Shown here piece by piece: positions 43,121 through 51,841 of a stretch of 64,000 bases of DNA; the first letter of the stretch is position 1, and every line of letters starts with the position of its first letter. Location of the stretch: assembly GCF_035306585.1 (NCBI RefSeq), contig NZ_DATGNU010000123.1, forward strand, positions 1 to 64,000, read 5' to 3'. Position numbers and translations under genes: made by a program. The stretch is from Galbibacter sp035306585 (GTDB lineage Bacteria > Bacteroidota > Bacteroidia > Flavobacteriales > Flavobacteriaceae). Under the pieces are notes generated by a model. That model saw only the letters and a program-made list of their open reading frames with translations, did not search any database and was not told the DNA's origin.

Positions 43121-43645
43121 ATGAATTGGTGTTTTATAATTCCTTTAATTGTTGGCCTTATATGTGGAGTGCTAGGGTATTTATTAGGCAAACAATCGGC
43201 CGCTACCGCTACTAAGGTTATCAAAGATGTCGATAACACCGAAGTCTTAAAATGGAGAGAAAAATACGCAGATCTCGAAGGACAGCTGGTCGAGTGTAGA
43301 AAATCATTAAAATTGGAGCGTGAGAAAGGAGCCGTAGGAACTGTTCTGCCTTTTGATGCCGCCAAAGTGAAGGCTGTATTTGGGAAAAAAGTCAAGCAGG
43401 ACGACCTTAAAATTGTAGAAGGGATCGGGCCAAAAATTGAAGAACTTTTCCACAATAATGGCATTAAAACCTGGAAAGACCTTTCCGAGACCACCGTGCT
43501 TCGATGTAAGAAAATATTAAAATCAGGCGGAAAAGCTTTTGAAATTCACCGACCAGATACCTGGCCAAAACAAGCAGAGATGGCCTATAAAGGGCTTTGG
43601 GAAGAATTAAAGCAATGGCAAAAAACTCTTGATGGCGGACGATAA
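43121..43645 (+). CDS. Membrane-anchored helix-hairpin-helix protein
   Basis: A 174-residue protein with one N-terminal membrane helix (CFIIPLIVGLICGVLGYLLG), a charged linker or short coiled coil (about 45-75), and a C-terminal helix-hairpin-helix-like domain with LKIVEGIGPKIEELFHNNGI. That motif is shared with the predicted '5' DNA nuclease' / DUF4332 group, where it mediates non-specific DNA or protein binding; no nuclease catalytic residues are evident here. It follows the OmpA-like gene by 21 bases. The pairing suggests a shared envelope function, but the biological role is unknown. Confidence 0.72.
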   Translation: MNWCFIIPLIVGLICGVLGYLLGKQSAATATKVIKDVDNTEVLKWREKYADLEGQLVECRKSLKLEREKGAVGTVLPFDAAKVKAVFGKKVKQDDLKIVEGIGPKIEELFHNNGIKTWKDLSETTVLRCKKILKSGGKAFEIHRPDTWPKQAEMAYKGLWEELKQWQKTLDGGR

Positions 43646-43676
43646 GATTTTTAACTTTACCTAACCAACCAACTTT

Positions 43677-43711
43677 AGAAGGACATTATTTAATAGATAG
43701 TGTCCTTTTTT
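43677..43711 (+). terminator. Rho-independent terminator
   Basis: AAGGACA (43679-43685) pairs with TGTCCTT (43701-43707), extendable by G-U and A-T pairs, with a T-run after it. It ends the OmpA-HhH operon. Confidence 0.7.
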
Positions 43712-44448
43712 TAGTTTCTTCCTATCTCGTCGGGGTATAGCGTGTTTACATTATCGCTTTGCCAAAATTCTTTCGTATGGACATCCATGATGGTTAACGG
43801 GCTTTTATAAGCGGCTCCGGTATCAACATTCCATACCTTGTCCATTTGGATAGGGATTGTCTGATTTAGACGAATCGTAGGAGTGTGGCCAATAAAAATT
43901 TCAGAGTAATGTCTAAGACGTTCTGGGTAGTGCAGATCCTCTTCGTTTAGTGATTTATCCATGGCCAGAACCATCTCCCATAGTGAGCGGTCCCAATACA
44001 CCATTTCTGGGAAATATTCATTGGTAACTCCATGGACGTTTGAGAAACCAGCATGTACGAACAAGCGTTTTTGATCATCGATGTGGAAGTAATCTAAATT
44101 CTCAAAAAAACGAAGATGGATCATTAAAGTAGTTCGATCGATCTTATCGTAGGCATCGATGGTGGCCTGACCGCCATGTAGTAGCCAATTTGGGTTGTGT
44201 TTTTTGGTTTGTTGCCATTCCAAAAATAAAGCATCATGGTTTCCTTTAATAAAAATACAGTTGTGGGAATTATTAAGTTCGATTAGTGTATTGATAACCT
44301 CAGGGGATTCACTCCAGCCATCCACATAATCTCCCAAAAATATCAAGGTATCTTCGGGTTTAACTGGAGCTCGTTCTAGTACTTGGAGGAGTGCTTTGTT
44401 TGCACCATGAATATCACCTATAACAAATGTTCTATTTTGTTTAGACAT
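43711..44448 (-). CDS. Metallophosphoesterase, serine/threonine phosphatase-like
   Basis: Cytoplasmic PPP-type phosphatase of 245 residues. The metal-binding motifs are all present: GDIHG, GDYVDGW and GNHD, with a later LLHGG and VHAGF. The compact form is similar to bacterial PrpA/PrpE-like proteins, which act on phosphoproteins or on dinucleoside tetraphosphates. The substrate is not determined. It is a single gene, facing the OmpA-HhH operon. Confidence 0.88.
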   Translation of the reverse strand: MSKQNRTFVIGDIHGANKALLQVLERAPVKPEDTLIFLGDYVDGWSESPEVINTLIELNNSHNCIFIKGNHDALFLEWQQTKKHNPNWLLHGGQATIDAYDKIDRTTLMIHLRFFENLDYFHIDDQKRLFVHAGFSNVHGVTNEYFPEMVYWDRSLWEMVLAMDKSLNEEDLHYPERLRHYSEIFIGHTPTIRLNQTIPIQMDKVWNVDTGAAYKSPLTIMDVHTKEFWQSDNVNTLYPDEIGRN

Positions 44449-44560
44449 AAAATCAAATTTTATGGAAATTTACACTTTAGTGGAGAAACGGCCTTATAAA
44501 ATTAGAAAAATTACCAAAAGGGCTTAAGGACAAAGGAATCTTGGCGATAAAACGCACCTA

Positions 44561-45697
44561 TTAAGCATACTGTACTTTTCGCAAAACACGAAGTGCTTCT
44601 TTTAAGGATTTATAGGTTAAACGATCATAGGATTTGACATACCAACGGTAGTCCTCGAGCATTTGCTTGGCGCCACTAAAACCATTTAAGTAGCATATTA
44701 AATGGGTGGCAGGTATGTTTTTAAGATCTTTTTCATCCTGGGTACTTAATGGGAGGTTCTTTTTAAGTTTTTCAAGTATGGTATTGTTGGTGTTGAAAAT
44801 ATGGTACAGCATTTTACGATCGTACTGCGGAGGGTCAAAGATCAGGGTACTATCTATTTTATAAGAGCCATTATCATTAAACTGGATCGCTACTTTTTCC
44901 AGTGGATAAAGCTGTTTGTTGTTATTTAGTCCGAGTTGAACATATTCAGTAATGGAGAAACGATGTTCGTCGATTTCAATTTGTACCTCATCCAAAGCTG
45001 AATAAAAAAGTTTCACCTGCTCATTAATCAGTTCGATATCCACTCTGGAATAAAAGGTTTCTTCAGCAATTTTTTTTTCAATACCTGCCCAACAAACGAT
45101 GAATTGTTCTTTAAAAACTTTGTATTTCGGATTTAGCGCAGCGTGACGGTTGACGATAAAATCAATTACACCATCTAAAGTAAGTTCGATATTGTTTTTA
45201 GCATGGCGTTCAATTTCAGCTACAATGGCCGAATTGGTGTCTTTGATTTCAATATCGAAAACCTTGGGCATGCTGATACTTCCGTCTCTAAAGAAAACTG
45301 TTCCTCCCCAGTATTTCCAGATATTTTTACGAAGGGCAGCCAGCTTTCCAGAGGAACGTATGGTGACTAGTCCTACCACTTTATCCTCAGGTAGATCAGG
45401 AAAACGAATGTTTTCATAGGCGATCAGGGGAGGGTTTTCAATATAGGCATTCACTAAGTTTTGAATTTTACTGTCATCAAAAAAATCAACGCCAACAATA
45501 CTGTTATCCTCATCCTCAACACCAATAACTATATAGGAGTTATTGTTGGGATTCGAGTTCGCCAAAGCACATATGTGCTTGATAAATTTCGCCTTACCTT
45601 GTTTGTCGCCAATGTTGATATACCTTTTCTTATCATAAAAACTATTCTCATCATTGTGAGCAAGCAAATTTTTAATTAAAAGTCGTTTATTAATCAT
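44561..45697 (-). CDS. Schlafen/AlbA_2-type putative nucleic-acid-associated protein
   Basis: A 378-residue protein. The N-terminal third (about 10-150) resembles the Schlafen AlbA_2 domain: KFIKHICALANSNPNNNSYIVIGVEDEDNSIVGV is typical of this fold, which is often annotated as ATP-binding or DNA-binding. The remainder is not recognised; it is mixed alpha/beta with a helical C-terminus (RLTYKSLKEALRVLRKV). There is no signal peptide or membrane helix. It stands alone under a good promoter. Some relatives take part in regulation or phage defence, but nothing adjacent supports a defence role here. Confidence 0.65.
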   Translation of the reverse strand: MINKRLLIKNLLAHNDENSFYDKKRYINIGDKQGKAKFIKHICALANSNPNNNSYIVIGVEDEDNSIVGVDFFDDSKIQNLVNAYIENPPLIAYENIRFPDLPEDKVVGLVTIRSSGKLAALRKNIWKYWGGTVFFRDGSISMPKVFDIEIKDTNSAIVAEIERHAKNNIELTLDGVIDFIVNRHAALNPKYKVFKEQFIVCWAGIEKKIAEETFYSRVDIELINEQVKLFYSALDEVQIEIDEHRFSITEYVQLGLNNNKQLYPLEKVAIQFNDNGSYKIDSTLIFDPPQYDRKMLYHIFNTNNTILEKLKKNLPLSTQDEKDLKNIPATHLICYLNGFSGAKQMLEDYRWYVKSYDRLTYKSLKEALRVLRKVQYA

Positions 45698-45725
45698 GGT
45701 GGCGGCAAGCGTTTGCTTTTGCTCT

Positions 45726-45757
45726 TAAATATAGGATGTTACGCTTTTACCTACAAA
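45726..45757 (-). promoter_or_regulatory. Promoter of the AlbA_2-type gene
   Basis: On the reverse strand TTTG (45757-45754) is followed after 20 bases by TATATTTA (45733-45726), one mismatch from TAnnTTTG. It lies 28 bases before the ATG at 45697. Confidence 0.45.
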
Positions 45758-45793
45758 AATATTTTATCGTTTTTTGATCGTGATCAGGTTTAC

Positions 45794-46552
45794 TTACTGC
45801 AAATTTTTATGCACTATGGTACTACTGGCCTGGTCGGTAGGCATCACAATTAAATCTGCGATATTGACATGCGGCGGACGGCTTATGGTGAAATAAATGA
45901 TTTCTGCAACATCCTCTGGAGTCAGTGGTGTGAAACCCTGATATACTTTTTTTGCTTTTTCACGATCACCTTTAAAGCGTACTTCACTAAATTCCGTTTC
46001 CACTAGGCCAGGGTTTATGGCTCCAACCCGTATACCATGCTGATGCAGATCGATGCGCATGGCTTGATTGATGGCATCTACGGCATGCTTGCTAGCACAA
46101 TACACATTGCCCCCTGGATATACTTCTTTTCCCGCTGTTGATCCAATATTGATAATATGACCTGTGTTGTTTTTAATCATGGACGGAATTATGGCCTTAC
46201 TTATATAGAGCAAACCTTTTACATTGATATCCATCATAGTCTCCCAATCATTAATATCTCCCTGATCAATAGGGGAAAGCCCATGCGCATTTCCAGCATT
46301 GTTAATTAAGATCTCAATTTTAGAAAAGGGCCTTGGCAGGGACTCATATGCTTTAAATACAGCAGTTTTATCTCGTAAATCAAAGCTTAGACAATGTACA
46401 TCTACCTTTGAGCTGAGTTCTTTTTGTAATTCTTCTAATCGCTCCTTGCGTCGACCACATATGATGAGGTTTAAGCCGTTTTCGGCAAATACCCTCGCGG
46501 TAGCTCTACCAATACCACTACTTGCTCCTGTTATTAAAGCTGTTTTGCCCAT
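45794..46552 (-). CDS. Short-chain dehydrogenase/reductase, YdfG-like
   Basis: A 252-residue NAD(P)-dependent oxidoreductase. The cofactor motif is TGASSGIG (about 8-15), followed by CGRRKERLEEL, where the Arg residues favour NADP. NNAGNAHG and the catalytic Tyr-x-x-x-Lys in YCASKHAVDA are present, with Ser in INIGSTAGKE. It resembles YdfG, an NADP-dependent 3-hydroxy acid (for example L-allo-threonine or serine) dehydrogenase. The precise substrate is unknown. It follows the saccharopine dehydrogenase gene by 71 bases on the same strand and may share its transcript. Confidence 0.88.
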   Translation of the reverse strand: MGKTALITGASSGIGRATARVFAENGLNLIICGRRKERLEELQKELSSKVDVHCLSFDLRDKTAVFKAYESLPRPFSKIEILINNAGNAHGLSPIDQGDINDWETMMDINVKGLLYISKAIIPSMIKNNTGHIINIGSTAGKEVYPGGNVYCASKHAVDAINQAMRIDLHQHGIRVGAINPGLVETEFSEVRFKGDREKAKKVYQGFTPLTPEDVAEIIYFTISRPPHVNIADLIVMPTDQASSTIVHKNLQ

Positions 46553-46623
46553 CGAATTTGTATTTAAAAAGTTCGTTATCGCAAGTTAAGTATTAGAAAA
46601 ATCATAAACTGCCAAACTCCTAT

Positions 46624-48000
46624 CTAAATTGTATGGGTATCTTGTAATGGATTGTATCCAATGTACGGCACTTCTTTTTCGTTAAATAAGATGTCGTGAT
46701 GCTCCAATTCTTTTAAAATTGGCTGATACACGTTTTTTAAAATTGGAATAATCACACCTGTGGTTGTAATTTGTTTGTTGAGAATTTTTAGTGCTGCAAT
46801 ACCCAATGGCAATCCAACGGTTTTTGCCATAGCAGTAAATTTAGTGTCTTGGCCTATAACTACCATGCTTGAGTCTATTTGATGAGCTTTGCCATGTAAC
46901 TGATATCCGAACTTGTGATACATGACAATCATATCCTTATCATGCTGATCTAAAGTCCATTTTTGTTCCAGAATACTTTGAAGTGCTTGTGCGGGGGTGG
47001 CATTGGCAATACCGATGGTCTTTTGATCATTGAAAAGGTCGAGTTCTGTTAGCTTACTCCACATAATATCGTCTTGATCTATTTTTAGATAATGACGAAG
47101 TTTAAGCTCTACTGAATCCGTTGGAGAGTAAGGTAAAAATATATTTATAAAGTCCCTATAGGTCATGTGTTCGGAATTATCCAAGGTATAGGTGTCATCA
47201 GTGAGACCTAATTGAACAAACATGTCCCACGCTTTGGAGAATCCTACTCTTCTAATGGTGCCTCTAAATAAGGTTAATACATCTTGGAGTCCATAGGCAT
47301 TGCGGTATTTTAAAGAATCTCTGTTGGCATACACTTCAAATTTCCCATAATGTTCGATGTCTATAAATTCGGTCCTTCTAAAGAGTCGGTGATAAGGGAT
47401 GTATTTAAATTTTCCTTCTTGTATGAATTTTGCAGTCCCACCTTGGCCTGCCACTACCACATTTCGTGGATTCCAAGTGAATTTATAATTCCATAGATTG
47501 GTATCGCTCTCAGGAGCGACTAATCCTCCTGTGGAGGATTCGAACATAAGCATTTTCCCTCCTATAGATCGAATCTGATCGATGACCTTCATGGCACTCA
47601 TGTGATCGATACCTGGGTCTACTCCAATTTCATTTAAAAAGATAAGACCTTTATTTTTTACCTGCGCATCGAGTTGCTCCATCTCTGGGCTTACATAGGA
47701 AGCAGTAACCATATTTTTACCTAGGGCAAGACAATCTTTGGCCACTTGAATATGAAATCTGGCTGGGAGCATGGAAATCACCAAGTCCGCTTTTTTTATG
47801 GCATTTATGCGCTGTTGCTCATTAAAAATATCTAATTTTATAGCGGTGCTAAGTGGGTGATTGTTTAACAGCTTTATAGCATTGTTTGGGTCTTTGTCCC
47901 CAACTAAAATATGTAACTTTTCTTTTTCAGCATTCTGCAGTAAGTACTGCAATAAATAGGAGGTTGATTTTCCTGCACCGATTAGAAGAATTGTTCTCAT
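46624..48000 (-). CDS. Saccharopine dehydrogenase (glutamate-forming type)
   Basis: A 458-residue dehydrogenase. The N-terminal Rossmann motif is LLIGAGKSTSYLLQYLLQ. Conserved features of the LYS9-like group include ISMLPARFHIQVAKDCL, NEIGVDPGIDHMSA and FESSTGGLVAPESDTN. The expected reaction converts saccharopine to glutamate and alpha-aminoadipate semialdehyde. The ALDH7 enzyme at 39.3 kb could oxidise that product, which fits a lysine catabolic route. The lysine-ketoglutarate reductase partner is not in the window. It has its own promoter-like site and is divergent from the DUF423 gene. Confidence 0.88.
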   Translation of the reverse strand: MRTILLIGAGKSTSYLLQYLLQNAEKEKLHILVGDKDPNNAIKLLNNHPLSTAIKLDIFNEQQRINAIKKADLVISMLPARFHIQVAKDCLALGKNMVTASYVSPEMEQLDAQVKNKGLIFLNEIGVDPGIDHMSAMKVIDQIRSIGGKMLMFESSTGGLVAPESDTNLWNYKFTWNPRNVVVAGQGGTAKFIQEGKFKYIPYHRLFRRTEFIDIEHYGKFEVYANRDSLKYRNAYGLQDVLTLFRGTIRRVGFSKAWDMFVQLGLTDDTYTLDNSEHMTYRDFINIFLPYSPTDSVELKLRHYLKIDQDDIMWSKLTELDLFNDQKTIGIANATPAQALQSILEQKWTLDQHDKDMIVMYHKFGYQLHGKAHQIDSSMVVIGQDTKFTAMAKTVGLPLGIAALKILNKQITTTGVIIPILKNVYQPILKELEHHDILFNEKEVPYIGYNPLQDTHTI

Positions 48001-48023
48001 AGTTTTGGTTTATAAATTTCACA

Positions 48024-48055
48024 CTAATATATTAAAATGTTGTATTTGTAACAAA
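48024..48055 (-). promoter_or_regulatory. Promoter of saccharopine dehydrogenase gene
   Basis: On the reverse strand TTTG (48055-48052), 20 bases, then TATATTAG (48031-48024), one mismatch from TAnnTTTG. It lies 23 bases before the ATG at 48000. Confidence 0.45.
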
Positions 48056-48066
48056 AAAAACGAAGA

Positions 48067-48456
48067 ATGAATAAAGGAATTTTAATTGCAGGTGCTGTAT
48101 TAGGCGCCTTAGCGGTAATTTTAGGAGCTTTTGGAGCTCATGGTTTAAAAAATTTAGTAGATCCAGAGTCTGTAAAAACTTTTGAAACGGGTGTAAAATA
48201 TCAAATGTACCACGCTTTATTACTTCTTTTTGTCGGAGGAAATACATTCATTAGTAATTCCACCAAAATTACAATAATGTATTTGGTTATAGCAGGTATT
48301 ATTCTTTTTTCTGGTTCGATTTACGGATTGTCCACAAATAGTTTGACGAACTTTGATTTTAGAAAAATCGGTTTCATAACGCCAATAGGAGGCGCGTTGT
48401 TAATTGCCTCTTGGTGTGTTCTGATTTATAAGTTCTTTCAACTAAGAAATCTGTAA
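48067..48456 (+). CDS. DUF423 family small membrane protein
   Basis: A 129-residue integral membrane protein with four predicted helices. It shows the family signature LAVILGAFGAHGLKN and FETGVKYQMYHALLLL, and ends with PIGGALLIASWCVLIYKFF. The family (YgdD in E. coli) has no assigned function. It is divergent from saccharopine dehydrogenase and followed by pckA, which has a separate promoter. Confidence 0.9.
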   Translation: MNKGILIAGAVLGALAVILGAFGAHGLKNLVDPESVKTFETGVKYQMYHALLLLFVGGNTFISNSTKITIMYLVIAGIILFSGSIYGLSTNSLTNFDFRKIGFITPIGGALLIASWCVLIYKFFQLRNL

Positions 48457-48475
48457 AAAAACCCGGACTCAAACG

Positions 48476-48503
48476 TTGTAGTTGGATTATTTTTATACAT
48501 TTG
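48476..48503 (+). promoter_or_regulatory. pckA promoter
   Basis: TTG (48476-48478), 17 bases, then TACATTTG (48496-48503), an exact TAnnTTTG match, 29 bases before the pckA ATG. It also shows that the in-frame TTG at 48482 cannot be the start. Confidence 0.6.
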
Positions 48504-48532
48504 TTGTGCAATCTAACAACAAACACAACACA

Positions 48533-50140
48533 ATGACTGAGGAAAAAACTTTAGTTACGAAAACGATTTCGTTAAAAAAATACGGAATCAACAGCCCCTT
48601 GGTAAATTATCAATTAAATCCTGAAGATTTGCACGAAATTACTATCGATAATAAGATGGGTGTAGAGACTAATTCAGGAGCCTTGGCGGTGAATACTGGA
48701 ACTTTTACAGGGCGTGCACCCAAGGACCGATTTATTGTAAAGGATCAGATTACCAGTGATAAGGTCTGGTGGGGAGAGATTAACCAACCGATTTTACCGG
48801 AGCAATTTGATGCGTTGTACCATAAGATGGTTGACTATCTATCGCATCAAGAGCTTTACGTTCGGGATTGTTATGCATGCGCTCATAGTGACTATCGGAT
48901 GAACATTAGGGTGATTAATCAACATGCTTGGTGTAATTTGTTCGCTTATAATATGTTCTTGCGTCCTAGTGAGGCAGAACTTGAAAATTTTAAGGAAGAT
49001 TGGTTAATTGTCAATGCTCCAGATTTTAAAGCAGATCCATCTGTTGATGGCACGCGCCAAGAGAACTTTACCATTTTAAACTTCACTAAGAAGATAATAT
49101 TAATTGGAGGGACTGGTTATACCGGAGAGATTAAAAAAGGGATTTTTTCGGCACTGAACTTTGTTCTTCCTGTTTTTAGAAATACCCTTCCAATGCACTG
49201 TAGTGCTAATGTGGGAAAAGAAGAAGATATTTCAATTTTCTTCGGGCTCTCTGGAACTGGTAAAACGACGCTTTCTGCAGATCCTGCACGCAGACTCATC
49301 GGGGATGATGAGCATGGATGGACCTTAGATAATCACATATTTAATTTTGAAGGCGGATGCTATGCCAAAGTGATCAACCTCTCAAAGGAAATTGAACCTG
49401 ATATATATGGAGCCATTACCTCAGGCGCTTTGCTGGAAAATGTAATGGTCGATAAAAAAGGGGTGGTTGATTATAGCGATACAAGTATTACCCAAAACAC
49501 CAGGGTTAGTTACCCTATCGATCACATAAAAAATATACAAGTACCCTCCATTGGGAAGAATCCTAAAAATATATTTTTTCTAACAGCTGATGCCTTTGGC
49601 GTTCTTCCTCCAATCTCCAAACTGACTCCCGGACAGGCCGCCTATCATTTTATCTCTGGATACACAGCTAAAATTGCGGGAACCGAAGATGGAATAACGG
49701 AACCCGTTCCTTCTTTTTCCGCTTGTTTCGGAGCTCCTTTTATGCCGTTACATCCGACCGTGTACGCGGAGATGCTCAGTAAAAAGATAAAAGATGCCAA
49801 TGTAAATGTTTGGCTGGTGAATACGGGATGGACTGGTGGTCCTTATGGAGTAGGGTCACGCATGAAATTAAAGTACACCCGGGCCATGATCCAGGCAGCT
49901 ATGTCGGGTGAATTAGGAGACAATTCTAGTGAAACCTATACAATCCATCCTACTTTTTTAATTGCTTATCCCAAACAATGTCCGAATGTTCCAAGTGAGG
50001 TCTTATGTCCTAGAAATACTTGGGAAGATACGCATGCCTATGACATTAAGGCCAATGAACTGGCAAATGCGTTCCATAAGAATTTTGAAAAATTTAAAGC
50101 TTATGCTGATCAGACCATTATCAGTGGTGCTCCAGCATAA
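48533..50140 (+). CDS. pckA: Phosphoenolpyruvate carboxykinase (ATP)
   Basis: Converts oxaloacetate and ATP to phosphoenolpyruvate, the entry step of gluconeogenesis. Evidence: the kinase P-loop GLSGTGKTTLSADP, the metal-binding segment IGDDEHGWT, and MHCSANVGKEED. NTGWTGGPYGVGSRMKL, the adenine-binding region of ATP-type enzymes, is also present. The ATG at 48533 gives 535 residues, a normal size. The open frame extends to a TTG at 48482, which falls within the promoter. A strong terminator lies downstream. Confidence 0.97.
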   Translation: MTEEKTLVTKTISLKKYGINSPLVNYQLNPEDLHEITIDNKMGVETNSGALAVNTGTFTGRAPKDRFIVKDQITSDKVWWGEINQPILPEQFDALYHKMVDYLSHQELYVRDCYACAHSDYRMNIRVINQHAWCNLFAYNMFLRPSEAELENFKEDWLIVNAPDFKADPSVDGTRQENFTILNFTKKIILIGGTGYTGEIKKGIFSALNFVLPVFRNTLPMHCSANVGKEEDISIFFGLSGTGKTTLSADPARRLIGDDEHGWTLDNHIFNFEGGCYAKVINLSKEIEPDIYGAITSGALLENVMVDKKGVVDYSDTSITQNTRVSYPIDHIKNIQVPSIGKNPKNIFFLTADAFGVLPPISKLTPGQAAYHFISGYTAKIAGTEDGITEPVPSFSACFGAPFMPLHPTVYAEMLSKKIKDANVNVWLVNTGWTGGPYGVGSRMKLKYTRAMIQAAMSGELGDNSSETYTIHPTFLIAYPKQCPNVPSEVLCPRNTWEDTHAYDIKANELANAFHKNFEKFKAYADQTIISGAPA

Positions 50141-50193
50141 AGCCACCATAAAGGGAGTAAAGCGCCTCCCTAGCTTGCCAAATAGTTAGTAGT

Positions 50194-50223
50194 AAGGCCT
50201 CTGTTTATTCAGAGGCTTTTTTT
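50194..50223 (+). terminator. pckA terminator
   Basis: GCCTCTG (50197-50203) and CAGAGGC (50210-50216), extended on the outside by G-U and A-T pairs, with a 6-base loop and a run of seven T residues. It overlaps the 3' end of radA on the other strand. Confidence 0.85.
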
Positions 50224-51586
50224 ATCCAAACAAAAAAGCGATCACATCCTCGATTTTACTTACCCTTTGAATTTGAATAGCTGTTTTCTTTAGGGTGATT
50301 TTACTTTGTTTGGATACAAAAATACGGGTAAACCCTAATTTTTCTGCTTCTAAAATTCGGGCTTCCACACGCTGAACTGGTCTAATTTCACCTGCAAGTC
50401 CAACTTCTGCGGCAAAGCAATTATCTTTCGCTAGTGCGATGTCTTCATTACTTGATAGTATAGCAGCAACTACAGCTAAATCCAAAGCAGGATCATCGAT
50501 TGAAATTCCTCCTGTAATATTTAAAAAGACGTCTTTTGCCCCAAGTCGGAAGCCAGCTCGCTTTTCTAGAACCGCCAAGATCATATTAAGGCGTTTTGAA
50601 TTGTAACCTGTGGTGCTTCTCTGGGGCGTTCCATAAACAGCCGTACTTACTAAAGCTTGAATCTCTACCATTAATGGGCGCATTCCTTCTAATGTTGACG
50701 CGATAGCGGTTCCTGATAATTCTTCATCGGTCTTGGACAGAAGTAGTTCGGAAGGATTGGTAACCTCTCTTAATCCACTACCTAACATTTCATAAATACC
50801 CAATTCAGAAGTGGACCCAAATCGATTCTTTAAGGCACGTAAAATTCTGTAAACATGATTGCGATCACCTTCGAATTGCAATACTGTGTCTACCATATGT
50901 TCCAAAATCTTGGGACCAGCAATATGACCATCTTTGGTTATATGACCAATTAGAATTACAGGCGTATTGGATTGTTTAGCGAATTTGATAAGTTCAGAGG
51001 TACATTCTCTTATTTGACTAATACTTCCGGCTGAGGATTCTATAAAATCGGTTTGAAGGGTTTGTATGGAGTCAATAATAAGAATATCGGGATCCATGTC
51101 CTCTAATTGTCTAAAGATATTTTGTGTTTTAGTCTCGGTTAGAATATAACAACTCTCACTCTCGGGATAAATACGCTGGGCACGCATCTTAATTTGTTTT
51201 TGGCTTTCTTCTCCAGAGACGTATAGGGTTTTAAAAGGTAGTTTTAATGCGATTTGTAGTAGTAAGGTGCTTTTTCCTATTCCAGGCTCTCCGCCCAATA
51301 AGGTCACTGAACCAGGGACAACACCTCCACCTAAAACGCGATCGAGCTCAGCACTTCCTGTGGCCATACGCATTTCTTTACTCCCGTCAATTTCATGTAC
51401 TCTAAGGGGCTTTGCAAGACGCTTGGAAGAAGAATCTGCAGGTTTCCAACCTTGTTTGTGGTCCTCTTTCTGAATAACTTCTTCCACTAATGTGTTCCAT
51501 TGTTTGCATGAAGAACATTGCCCTTGCCACTGGGCAGATTGTGCCCCACAATTTTGACAGTAAAAGGTCGTTTTAACTTTAGCCAT
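50222..51586 (-). CDS. radA: DNA repair protein RadA
   Basis: A 454-residue RecA-related helicase that drives branch migration during recombination. In order: a C4 zinc finger at the N-terminus (CQNCGAQSAQWQGQCSSC), a Walker A motif GGEPGIGKSTLLLQIA (about 93-108), Walker B LIIDSIQTL, the RadA-specific KNRFG motif, and a C-terminal Lon-protease-like domain (KDVFLNITGGISIDDPALDLAV). All key elements are intact. It is a single gene under a clear promoter. Confidence 0.97.
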   Translation of the reverse strand: MAKVKTTFYCQNCGAQSAQWQGQCSSCKQWNTLVEEVIQKEDHKQGWKPADSSSKRLAKPLRVHEIDGSKEMRMATGSAELDRVLGGGVVPGSVTLLGGEPGIGKSTLLLQIALKLPFKTLYVSGEESQKQIKMRAQRIYPESESCYILTETKTQNIFRQLEDMDPDILIIDSIQTLQTDFIESSAGSISQIRECTSELIKFAKQSNTPVILIGHITKDGHIAGPKILEHMVDTVLQFEGDRNHVYRILRALKNRFGSTSELGIYEMLGSGLREVTNPSELLLSKTDEELSGTAIASTLEGMRPLMVEIQALVSTAVYGTPQRSTTGYNSKRLNMILAVLEKRAGFRLGAKDVFLNITGGISIDDPALDLAVVAAILSSNEDIALAKDNCFAAEVGLAGEIRPVQRVEARILEAEKLGFTRIFVSKQSKITLKKTAIQIQRVSKIEDVIAFLFG

Positions 51587-51606
51587 CTTTGATGAGATTA
51601 GAGCCC

Positions 51607-51636
51607 AAAGGTACGAATTAACTCAGAGTTGCAACT
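51607..51636 (-). promoter_or_regulatory. radA promoter
   Basis: On the reverse strand GTTG (51636-51633), 18 bases, then TACCTTTG (51614-51607), an exact TAnnTTTG match, 20 bases before the ATG at 51586. Confidence 0.55.
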
Positions 51637-51841
51637 GACCAATTACAGCCTACTACCGTTAAATGATAAACGTTTTTGCAAAAGCTCTAAAGACTAGAAT
51701 TGGCATAATCGTCTAATTTAAATGCCATAGTATAGATGTTAAACGTGTTATTGTTGTATACAAATCTAAATAATGTTTTATGTCCGTATATATACAGAAT
51801 CATTTTTTATCAAACGTATTGTTTAATTCTAAATTTTTTTT

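Noticed and set aside
48482..48532. N-terminal extension of pckA from TTG
   Set aside because: The segment contains the pckA -7 element TACATTTG and codes for nothing found in PEP carboxykinases.
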